Source of the DNA: Herbidospora daliensis
Lineage (GTDB): Bacteria; Actinomycetota; Actinomycetes; Streptosporangiales; Streptosporangiaceae
Assembly: GCF_001570585.1 (NCBI RefSeq)
Contig: NZ_BBXF01000002.1
Location: forward strand, 1,128,077-1,192,076
Reading direction: 5' to 3'
Length of the DNA: 64,000 bases
Shown here: positions 9,150 to 16,716 of the stretch, one piece after another
Layout: each line of letters opens with the position of its first letter
Numbering within the stretch: the stretch's first letter is position 1
Made by a program: the position numbers and the translations under genes
Notes under the pieces: model-generated
What the model was told of the DNA's origin: nothing
Database searches by the model: none
Seen by the model: only the letters and a program-made list of their open reading frames with translations

Positions 9150-11531
9150 ATGCTCCCATTTCCCTCCACCCTGAGAAGGCGGCTGTCGGCCGCGGCGACC
9201 GCGCTCGGGCTGACCGTCGCGGTCACCGTGGCGGCGGTCTCCCCGGCCGCCGCGGCGACCACGACCCTCTACGCCTCGGCCTCCGGGTCGGGCACGGCCT
9301 GCACCTCGGCGCAGCCGTGCTCGATCTCGGCGGCCCAGTCGGCGGTCCGGTCGCTGAGCGCCGGCATGTCGGGTGACGTCGTGGTCGAACTGGCCGCGGG
9401 CACCTACCGGCTGACCTCCCCGCTGCGGCTGACGGCCGCCGACTCGGGCAACAACGGCTACACCGTGCGCTGGCAGGCCGCCTCGGGCGCCCGCCCGGTG
9501 ATCACCGGCGCCCGCGCCGTCACCGGCTGGACGCTCGCCGACTCCGCCAAGAACATCTGGCGGGCCAGCGTCGGCACCGGCGTCGACACCCGCCAACTCT
9601 ACGTCAACGGCGCGGCCGCGATCCGGGCGCGCACCCAGGTCAACCGGGCCGACTTCACCGCGAGCAGCACCGGCATGCGGTTCACCAGCGGCGCCCTGAG
9701 CTATCTCAACAACCTGGCGAACCAGAGCCGGGTCGAGATGGAGAGCGTCGGGTCGTTCACCGACCGCTACTCCCCGGTGCAGAGCATCAGCGGCGGCCAG
9801 ATCACCATGCAGCAGCCGGCCTGGAACAACAACAACTTCGGCTACGACACCTTCACCCAGCCGCACCGGGCCGGGCCGCTCTACCTCACCAACGCCTACG
9901 AGTTCCTCGACGCCGCCAACGAGTGGTACCTGAACACCGGCACCGGGGTGCTCTACTACATCCCGGCCTCCGGCCAGAACATGAGCAGCCTCAGCGTCGA
10001 GATGCCGGTGCTGCAGTCGCTCGTGTCGGTCGGCGGCACCCTGTCGGCGCCCGCCCACCACATCACGTTCTCCGGCATCACCTTCACCGGCACGACGTGG
10101 CTCGGGCCGAGCAGCAACCAGGGCTTCGTCGACCAGCAGACCGGTTCCTACATCTACGGCAACTGGAACTGGCCCGGCTTCTCGACCTGCCACAACGGCT
10201 GCACGCAGTTCGAGGCGGCCCGGCCGAACTGGAACCAGATGCCGGCCGCCGTGCAGATCTCGGCCGCCGACAACGTCACCTTCACCGACTCCCAGTTCGT
10301 CAACCTCGGGCAGACCGCGATCGGCATCGGCAACGACGCCAACGCGACCACCAGCGGGGTCGGCCTGGCGGCCAGCAACATCACGATCACCCGGTCGGAG
10401 ATCGCCCGCAGCTCGGCCGGCGGCGTCGTGGTCGGCGGGGTCAGGGCCGACGCCCACCACCCCAGCGACCAGCGCATGGTCAACCGCTACATCACGGTCA
10501 GCAACAACCGCATCCACGACCTGGGGCTCGACTACCGGGGCATCGTGTCGGTGCTGACCACCTACGTCAACGACGCGACGGTGTCGTACAACGAGGTCTA
10601 CAACATGCCCTACACCGGCATGTCGATCGGCTACGGCTGGGGCGCCAACGACACCGGCGGCAACACCCAGTACGCCAACCGGGGCCTGTACAACTACCAG
10701 CCCCGCTACACGACCCCGACGACGGCCGCGAACAACCGGCTCATCGGCAACTACGTCCACGACGTGATGCAGCAGATGAACGACGGCGGCTGCATCTACA
10801 CGCTGTCGTGGAACCCGGGCGCGGTCATCAGCGACAACCACTGCCTGCGCACCAACGGGCACTTCGGCGTCTACTTCGACGAGGGGTCCAAGTACTACAC
10901 GGTCCGCAACAACGTGTTCTCCTCCATCGGGGTCTGGGCCACCGCCAACTACTGGGGCGGCGAGAACATGGGCAACTGGACGGTCACCGGGAACTGGACC
11001 AGCAGCAGTTCCACCAACGTGACCAACGGTGACCGGGGCAACGTCGTCAACAACAACACCGTGGTCAGCAACGGCCAGTGGCCCTCGGGTGCGCAGGCCG
11101 TGATCAACGCGGCCGGACCGCAGGGCGGCACCACCACCCCGACGACCGTGGAGATCGTGGGCGCCCAGTCGAACCGGTGCGTCGACGTGCAGAACAACAG
11201 CAACGCCAACGGTTCGCCGACGCACATCTGGGACTGCTCCGGGGTGTCCACCCAGCGGTGGTCGCGGACGTCGTCGGGCCAGTTCACGGTGTTCGGGAAC
11301 AAGTGCCTCGACGCTTCGGGCCAGGGCACCGCCAACGGGACCCCGGTGGTGATCTGGGACTGCAACGGCCAGGCCAACCAGCGGTGGACCGTCAACGCCA
11401 ACGGCAGCATCACGAGCGTCCAGTCGGGGTTGTGCCTGGACGCGTCCGGCAACGCCACGGCCAACGGCACCCGGCTGCATCTGTGGGCCTGCCACGGTGG
11501 CACCAACCAGCGCTGGACCCTCCGGGGCTGA
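9150..11531 (+). CDS. Secreted right-handed beta-helix glycosidase (GH141-like) with CBM13
   Basis: A 793-residue protein with a signal peptide (MLPFPSTLRRRLSAAATALG...PAAAA). After an N-terminal segment (ASASGSGTACTSAQPC, then GTYRLTSPLRLTAADSG and PVITGARAVTGW) comes a long parallel beta-helix (about 300-640) with repeated short N- and V-rich coils. A C-terminal CBM13 (about 665-793) has three QxW repeats. The N-terminal pattern and helix recall family GH141, whose characterised members are an alpha-L-fucosidase and a xylanase; this assignment is from memory. It is a close paralogue of the cytoplasmic protein at 16717. A strong hairpin follows the gene. Confidence 0.75.
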   Translation: MLPFPSTLRRRLSAAATALGLTVAVTVAAVSPAAAATTTLYASASGSGTACTSAQPCSISAAQSAVRSLSAGMSGDVVVELAAGTYRLTSPLRLTAADSGNNGYTVRWQAASGARPVITGARAVTGWTLADSAKNIWRASVGTGVDTRQLYVNGAAAIRARTQVNRADFTASSTGMRFTSGALSYLNNLANQSRVEMESVGSFTDRYSPVQSISGGQITMQQPAWNNNNFGYDTFTQPHRAGPLYLTNAYEFLDAANEWYLNTGTGVLYYIPASGQNMSSLSVEMPVLQSLVSVGGTLSAPAHHITFSGITFTGTTWLGPSSNQGFVDQQTGSYIYGNWNWPGFSTCHNGCTQFEAARPNWNQMPAAVQISAADNVTFTDSQFVNLGQTAIGIGNDANATTSGVGLAASNITITRSEIARSSAGGVVVGGVRADAHHPSDQRMVNRYITVSNNRIHDLGLDYRGIVSVLTTYVNDATVSYNEVYNMPYTGMSIGYGWGANDTGGNTQYANRGLYNYQPRYTTPTTAANNRLIGNYVHDVMQQMNDGGCIYTLSWNPGAVISDNHCLRTNGHFGVYFDEGSKYYTVRNNVFSSIGVWATANYWGGENMGNWTVTGNWTSSSSTNVTNGDRGNVVNNNTVVSNGQWPSGAQAVINAAGPQGGTTTPTTVEIVGAQSNRCVDVQNNSNANGSPTHIWDCSGVSTQRWSRTSSGQFTVFGNKCLDASGQGTANGTPVVIWDCNGQANQRWTVNANGSITSVQSGLCLDASGNATANGTRLHLWACHGGTNQRWTLRG

Positions 11532-11539
11532 TCAGGGCC

Positions 11540-11568
11540 GGGGGGCCGGTCTCGGCGTCCGGCCCCCC
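11540..11568 (+). terminator. Hairpin terminator after the GH141-like gene
   Basis: GGGGGGCCGG and CCGGCCCCCC pair perfectly over 10 bp around a 9-base loop, 8 bp past the stop codon. There is no clear T-run, as is usual for actinobacterial terminators. It separates the secreted esterase/beta-helix pair from the GntR-led operon. Confidence 0.75.
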
Positions 11569-11624
11569 TCTGGCGTGAGATGTGCGGCCTCATGGTGAGG
11601 TCCATCAGTCGTACTCTTGGGGGT

Positions 11625-12392
11625 GTGGCAGAGCAGACGAACGGCTCAGAACGGGCGGCGGGCCCCTACCGGCCCGGATACGAGGTGGCGGCGGAACAGG
11701 TACTGGAGCTGATCAGCCGGTTGCGGCTGCGGCCGGGTGACCGCATGCCCACGGAGATAGACCTGGCGCAGCGGCTGGGCACCAGCCGCACGGTGGTCCG
11801 CGAGGCGGTGAAGATCCTTTCCGCCCTGGGCCGGGTGCGGGCCCACAAGGGCCGGGGCCTCTACGTGGCCGACGACGAGGGCATGCTCGGCAGCGGCCGG
11901 TGGGCGCCGTTCTTCCTGCCGGCCGACCTCGACCACGTCTACATGTTGTTCGAGTTCCGGCGTACCCAGGAGATGGAGACCAGCCGCCTGGCCGCGCGCC
12001 GGGCCACGCCCGCGGAGCTGCGTGAGATCGAGAAGGCCGCGGGCGTCTGCCGGCATGGGTTCGAAACGGAGCGCCAAGACCTGTTCAACGAGGGCGACGA
12101 CGCCTTCCACACGGCCATCGCGACCGCCTCGCACAACATGTTCCTCCAGGTGTCCGTCAGGGAGGCGCGGCGGCTCCAGGCGCAGTCGAGCCTGATCGGC
12201 ATGAGCGGGTCGGTCGGCGGCCACGCGGCCAAGGCGGTCGAGGAGCACGAGGCGATCTACCAGGCGATCCGGATCGGCGACGCCGAGGCCGCGGCCGAGG
12301 CCGCCGCCGCCCACATCGACGCCACTCTCGAGGACTACCGGACAGAGATTCAGCAACGGATCTTCTCGGCGACCCAGGAAGTATTGACGTAA
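11625..12392 (+). CDS. GntR-family (FadR/FCD) transcriptional regulator
   Basis: A 255-residue regulator with an N-terminal winged HTH (YEVAAEQVLELISRLRLRPGDRMPTEIDLAQRLGTSRTVVREAVKIL) and an all-helical FCD effector domain (metal or acid-sugar-binding type). The GTG at 11625 (VAEQTNGSE) is preferred to an upstream ATG. A TACTCT -10-like box lies only 7 bp before it, which would give a nearly leaderless mRNA. FCD regulators of sugar-acid pathways often bind the pathway's keto-acid or acid. It directly precedes the importer operon, and an operator overlaps its stop codon. Confidence 0.88.
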   Translation: MAEQTNGSERAAGPYRPGYEVAAEQVLELISRLRLRPGDRMPTEIDLAQRLGTSRTVVREAVKILSALGRVRAHKGRGLYVADDEGMLGSGRWAPFFLPADLDHVYMLFEFRRTQEMETSRLAARRATPAELREIEKAAGVCRHGFETERQDLFNEGDDAFHTAIATASHNMFLQVSVREARRLQAQSSLIGMSGSVGGHAAKAVEEHEAIYQAIRIGDAEAAAEAAAAHIDATLEDYRTEIQQRIFSATQEVLT

Positions 12393-12412
12393 GACGTCAT
12401 ACGAATTACGTT
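12384..12412 (+). promoter_or_regulatory. Promoter and GntR-type operator of the importer operon
   Basis: TTGACG (12384-12389), a 17-base spacer and TACGTT (12407-12412) make a plausible promoter. The spacer is largely filled by CGTAAGACGTCATACG (12388-12403), a 16-bp palindrome with one mismatched pair. Its complementary strand reads CGTATGACGTCT, the exact 12-base word found again before the second GntR gene at 20393. Position and symmetry fit repression by a FadR-type dimer. Confidence 0.7.
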
Positions 12413-12466
12413 CCGGTTCACATGAGCGGCCGGGCCGACCGGCCGCCGCCGGGAGAGTGAACAGCG

Positions 12467-13741
12467 ATGAAGCGAACCCTTTGGCCGGGCGTCGTGGTCC
12501 TAGCGCTGACTGTGGCCGCATGCGGCAGTGCGACGCGTCAGGAGTCCACGCCGACCGGATCGGCCGCCGCGGCCCCCGCGAGCAAGCTCGTGGTCTGGGA
12601 CTGGAAGTCCGGTGAGCCGTACGCCAAGACATACATCGAGAAGGCGAAGGCCGACTTCGCCAAGAAGCACCCGAACGTCACCGTCGAGTTCGTGCCCCAG
12701 CCGTTCGAGCAGTACTACACGCTGCTCGGCGCGGCGATGCAGACCAAGACCGGCCCCGACGTCATGCTCTTCAACGGCGGCGGCCAGATCCGCGACCGGG
12801 CCGACTCGCTCCTGCCCCTCGACGAGTACGTCGCCGAGGACAAGTCGCGCCTGGCCGGCTGGGAGGCCTTCGCCAAGGACGGCAAGACCTACGGCGCCCC
12901 GGTGACCCTCCAGGGCCACCCGATCTACTACAACAAGGCCCTCTACGAGAAGGCCGGCATCGCCGCCCCCGCCACGACGTGGGACGAGTTCCTCGCCAAC
13001 TGCGACAAGCTCAAGAAGGCGACCGGCGCCGCCTGCTTCGCCCTCGGCAACAAGGAGGGCATCGGGCCGCAGTTCTGGCTTTCCGGTATGGGCTCGGGCG
13101 TCCTGACGCCGGCCGAGTACGACGACTGGATCGCCGGCAAGCGCGACTGGAAGTCCCCCAACGTCAAGAAGATCTTCGAGATGTTCAAGGAGACCGGGGA
13201 CAAGAAGCTCAACAACGAGGGCGCCAACTCCACGGCGATGTTCACCGACATCTTCTCGGTGTTCAACACCGGCAAGGCCGCCCACATCATCGGCCTGATG
13301 TCCGACATCGGTCACTGGAAGGACTTCGGCGAGTTCATCGGCCCCGACAAGGTCGGCATCATGCTCGCCCCGACCGTCACCGACGGCGCCATGCCGAGCC
13401 TGCCCTACGACGGCGGCATCGGCTACGCGGTGGCCAAGTGGACGAAGGACCCCAAGGCCGCGGCCGACCTGGTCCGTTCGCTGACCACCACCGACGCCCT
13501 GTCGTCGTTCTCCGCCGAGGCGGGCGCGATCGCGTCCGACACCACCATCTCCGCGCCGCAGGACGCCCCCGTCGTCGGCGAGATCGTGGCGCAGCTCAAG
13601 GCGGGCAAGCCGGCGCTGCACGTCGCGATGGACTCCAAGACCATCGACCTGATGGGCCGGCTGTCGCAGAAGCTGCTGAGCGGCTCGGCCACCGTCGACG
13701 AGGCGGTGGAGGAACTGGCCGCCTCCGACCAGGAGAACTGA
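12467..13741 (+). CDS. ABC sugar importer, lipoprotein substrate-binding protein
   Basis: A 424-residue cluster-B solute-binding protein with a lipoprotein signal (MKRTLWPGVVVLALTVAAC; lipidated Cys19). The mature part has the usual two-lobe features: KLVVWDWKSGEP, FAKKHPNVTVEFVPQPFEQYYTLLGAAMQ, PDVMLFNGGG and TYGAPVTLQGHPIYYNKALYEKAG. Such proteins bind oligosaccharides at the membrane and feed two permeases. It is followed at 4 bp by the first permease. No ATPase gene is present, so a shared MsiK-type ATPase is likely. Downstream enzymes suggest a fucosylated or L-galactosylated oligosaccharide. Confidence 0.9.
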   Translation: MKRTLWPGVVVLALTVAACGSATRQESTPTGSAAAAPASKLVVWDWKSGEPYAKTYIEKAKADFAKKHPNVTVEFVPQPFEQYYTLLGAAMQTKTGPDVMLFNGGGQIRDRADSLLPLDEYVAEDKSRLAGWEAFAKDGKTYGAPVTLQGHPIYYNKALYEKAGIAAPATTWDEFLANCDKLKKATGAACFALGNKEGIGPQFWLSGMGSGVLTPAEYDDWIAGKRDWKSPNVKKIFEMFKETGDKKLNNEGANSTAMFTDIFSVFNTGKAAHIIGLMSDIGHWKDFGEFIGPDKVGIMLAPTVTDGAMPSLPYDGGIGYAVAKWTKDPKAAADLVRSLTTTDALSSFSAEAGAIASDTTISAPQDAPVVGEIVAQLKAGKPALHVAMDSKTIDLMGRLSQKLLSGSATVDEAVEELAASDQEN

Positions 13742-13745
13742 GCCG

Positions 13746-14714
13746 GTGCCGACGAGGAACACCTCGCCGGCGGTCCGCCCGGAGGAATCCGGGCGGGCCG
13801 TCGAGGGAGGCACGAAGAGGGAGCGGGCCCGCCACGGCGCGGCCCGCCGCAGGGGGCGCTCCGAACGCTTCGCGCCGTATGTGCTGATCGCTCCGGCGGT
13901 GCTGATCATCGTGGCGCTGCGGCTCTACCCGCTCGCGCTGGGCGTCAACTTCTCCTTCACCGGAGACGGCGACGCCAACGGCACCGCGGTCGGCCTCGCC
14001 AACTACCTGGAGCTGCTCGACGACCCGCTGTTCCAGACGGCGCTCGCGAACGTGGGGCTGCTGGTGCTGCTCCTGCCGGTCGCGGTCGCGATCCCGGGAC
14101 TGCTGGCGACGTTCATCTACCTGAAGGTGCCGGGCCACCGGTTCTTCCGCAGCGTCTACTTCTTTCCCGCCGTGTTGTCGCCGGTGATCGTCGGGGCCAT
14201 CTTCAACCTGATGCTCTCCTTCGACGGCCCGCTGAACGAGCTCCTCGGCACGATCGGCCTGGGCCCGGTCGACTGGCTGGGCGACCCGGGCGTGGCGAAG
14301 TTCGCCGTCGTCGGGGTGCAGATCTGGGCGACGTTCGGCATGGCCCTGGTGGTGTTCCTCGCCGGCTTCGCCACCCTCGACGCCTCGCTGCTCGATGCGG
14401 CCCGCGTCGACGGCGCCTCACTCCGCCAGAGCATCTGGCACGTGATCATCCCGAGCCTGAGCCAGACGATCCAGTTCGTCTTCGTCACGACGATGATCGG
14501 CATGCTGACCTCGATGTTCGGCCTGCTCTACGTGATGACCAGCGGCGGGCCCGAGGGCTCGACCTATCTGCCCGAGTACTACATCTGGATCCAGCAGGGG
14601 CAGATGAACCGGCCCGCGCTCGCCTCGGCGGCCTCCACGGTCCTGTTCCTCATCATGCTCGTGGTGGGCCTGCTGCAGATCAGCGTGCTGCGCCGCGCGG
14701 GACGGGAGGACTGA
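13746..14714 (+). CDS. ABC sugar importer permease (MalF type)
   Basis: A 322-residue permease that starts at GTG. A charged N-terminal tail of about 40 residues precedes six predicted membrane segments. The ATPase-contact EAA loop reads DAARVDGASLRQSIWHVIIP. It follows the binding protein closely and its stop overlaps the next permease start by one base (TGATG). Confidence 0.92.
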   Translation: MPTRNTSPAVRPEESGRAVEGGTKRERARHGAARRRGRSERFAPYVLIAPAVLIIVALRLYPLALGVNFSFTGDGDANGTAVGLANYLELLDDPLFQTALANVGLLVLLLPVAVAIPGLLATFIYLKVPGHRFFRSVYFFPAVLSPVIVGAIFNLMLSFDGPLNELLGTIGLGPVDWLGDPGVAKFAVVGVQIWATFGMALVVFLAGFATLDASLLDAARVDGASLRQSIWHVIIPSLSQTIQFVFVTTMIGMLTSMFGLLYVMTSGGPEGSTYLPEYYIWIQQGQMNRPALASAASTVLFLIMLVVGLLQISVLRRAGRED

Positions 14715-15535
14715 TGCGGCGCGTCGCCAAGTGGGTGGTCGCCGTTCCGATGGCGATCCTGGCCCTGGCCACGATCTATCCCCTCATCTTCACGGCCAAC
14801 GTGGCCATGAAGACCCGGCGCGAGTACGTGCTCGACCGCTTCTCGCTGACCGAGTCGCTCCACTGGGAGAACATCGCCACGGCGTGGAACAGCGTCGGCA
14901 TGGCCCGCTACTTCGCCAACTCGCTCTTCGTGGTCGCGGCGTCGGTGTTCCTGCTGCTCTGGCTGGGCTCCATGGCCGGATTCGCGCTGAGCAGGCTGCC
15001 CTTCCGGGGGTCGAAGGCGCTGTTCATCGGCTGCCTGGCCGCGCTGTTCATCCCGTTCCAGGTGATCATGGTGCCGCTCTCGCGGGTCATGGCCGACACC
15101 GGCCTCATCGACACCTATCCGGGGCTGATCCTCGCTTACGTGGCCCAGTTCCTCCCGTTCACCGTCTTCCTGATGACCAGCTACTACCGCTCGGTGCCCA
15201 GGGAGATCGTCGACGCGGCCCGCATCGACGGCAACACGGTCTACGGCGTCTACCGCCGGATCATGGTGCCCATCGGCCGGCCGGCGTTGTTGTCGGTCGG
15301 CATCCTGGACGCCCTGTTCTGCTGGAACGACGTGCTCATCGCGCTGCTGATGATGCCGTCGGCCGACCACCGCACCCTCATGGTCGGGGTCACGTCCCTG
15401 CGGGGCCAGTACACCGACAACATTCCCACCTTCGCGTCCGGGGTCCTGATCGCCGCCGTACCCGTCCTGCTCGTCTATCTGTTCCTCCAGCGTCAAATCG
15501 CCGACGGTGTGACCGCCGGTTCCACGAAGGGCTGA
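14714..15535 (+). CDS. ABC sugar importer permease (MalG type)
   Basis: A 273-residue six-segment permease with the EAA loop VDAARIDGNTVYGVYRRIM and the typical C-terminal end (LLVYLFLQRQIADGVTAGSTKG) of the MalG group. It is translationally coupled to the preceding permease and only 1 bp from the dehydratase gene, so import and metabolism are expressed together. Confidence 0.92.
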   Translation: MRRVAKWVVAVPMAILALATIYPLIFTANVAMKTRREYVLDRFSLTESLHWENIATAWNSVGMARYFANSLFVVAASVFLLLWLGSMAGFALSRLPFRGSKALFIGCLAALFIPFQVIMVPLSRVMADTGLIDTYPGLILAYVAQFLPFTVFLMTSYYRSVPREIVDAARIDGNTVYGVYRRIMVPIGRPALLSVGILDALFCWNDVLIALLMMPSADHRTLMVGVTSLRGQYTDNIPTFASGVLIAAVPVLLVYLFLQRQIADGVTAGSTKG

Positions 15536-15536
15536 C

Positions 15537-16688
15537 ATGCGCATCTCGGGGTATCGCGCGTTGACCACCGTCCATGATTGGGGCCGTCCCGTCGGGGACG
15601 CCAACGGTCTCTACGCCGACGGGGTCGTCAAGGTCCCGCTCGTCGTCGTCGAGACCGACGAGGGCATCACGGGCGTCGGCGTGGGTCCGCACGTGGAGAT
15701 CGACTCGATCTTCGCCGCGCTGGAAGGAGAGGACCCCCGCGGCGTGACGGCGCTCTACGACCGCATGCTGCGGCGGGTCTTCAAGGCCGGGCACGCGGGG
15801 GCCGTGTTCGGCACGATCGGGGCGTTCGACACCGCCCTGTGGGACATCAAGGCCAAAGCGGCCGGCGAGCCGCTTTGGAGGCTGTTGGGCGGGCGCGATC
15901 GGCGCGTGCCCGCCTACGCCTCCGGTTTGGACATGGGCCTCGACGACGCCGGGCTCGTCAGCCTCTACAAGGAGTACGCCGAACGCGGCCTGCGCGCGGC
16001 CAAGCTCAAGGGCGGCCTCGACGTCGACCGCGACCGCGAGCGCCTGACGCTCGTCCGCGACGTGCTCACCGAGGCGGGGAACGGCGCCCGGCCGGGGCTG
16101 ATGCTCGACGCCAACGAGGTCTGGTCGCGCAAGCAGGCGGTCCGCCACGTGACCGAGCTGGAGCGCACCCTCGACCTGACCTGGGTCGAGGAGCCCGTCC
16201 GGCGGTGGGACGCCGACGGGCTCGGGGCGGTCGGCCGGGGCGTGCGCGCCGCCGTCGCCACGGGCGAGAACCTCACCGGGCTGGAGCAGTTCCGGCCGCT
16301 GGTCACGGCCGGGACCGTCGACGTCGTCCAGACGGCGGCGGTCTGGGGGATCACCCACTTCCTGCGGGTGGCGGCGCTGGCGCACGCCTACGACCTGCCC
16401 GTCAGCCCGATCGGCACTACCCCCCACGGCCTGCTGCACGCCGCCACGTCGGTGCCGAACCACCTGGTCACCGAGTTGCAGGACCTCCGGCCGCCGACCG
16501 GGTTCGTGCTCGACCACTCCATCGAGGACGGCGCGTTCATCCTCGGCGACGCGCCGGGGGCGGGCCTCACCCTCGACGAGGACGCGATCAGGGCGATCAC
16601 CGCCGGGCCGGTCACCCGCGCCTACGACAGCCCCGCGGTCCGTCCCGGCCTGGCCGGCCTGCACCTGCTGGCTCCCCGGGTGCACTGA
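15537..16688 (+). CDS. Enolase-superfamily acid-sugar dehydratase (mandelate racemase/MLE type)
   Basis: A 383-residue protein with an N-terminal capping domain and C-terminal barrel. Visible marks: the KxK-type base in AAKLKGG, metal ligands in LMLDANEVWS, TWVEEPVRRW and ATGENLTG, and a His in SPIGTTPHG. Members dehydrate L-fuconate, L-rhamnonate, galactonate and similar acids to 2-keto-3-deoxy acids. The fuconolactonase-like gene in the same operon makes an L-fuconate- or L-galactonate-type substrate the best guess. The Asp that usually pairs with the catalytic His (normally in a VQPD-like segment) is not obvious here, where the sequence reads VVQTAAVWGIT, so mechanism and specificity may differ. 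Confidence 0.82.
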   Translation: MRISGYRALTTVHDWGRPVGDANGLYADGVVKVPLVVVETDEGITGVGVGPHVEIDSIFAALEGEDPRGVTALYDRMLRRVFKAGHAGAVFGTIGAFDTALWDIKAKAAGEPLWRLLGGRDRRVPAYASGLDMGLDDAGLVSLYKEYAERGLRAAKLKGGLDVDRDRERLTLVRDVLTEAGNGARPGLMLDANEVWSRKQAVRHVTELERTLDLTWVEEPVRRWDADGLGAVGRGVRAAVATGENLTGLEQFRPLVTAGTVDVVQTAAVWGITHFLRVAALAHAYDLPVSPIGTTPHGLLHAATSVPNHLVTELQDLRPPTGFVLDHSIEDGAFILGDAPGAGLTLDEDAIRAITAGPVTRAYDSPAVRPGLAGLHLLAPRVH

Positions 16689-16716
16689 CGTCCACGCGGA
16701 AAAGAAAGGATCTGCC

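Noticed and set aside
12467-16688. Missing ABC ATPase as a sign of a broken importer
   Set aside because: Actinobacterial sugar importers usually share one MsiK-type ATPase encoded elsewhere, and both importers here lack it.
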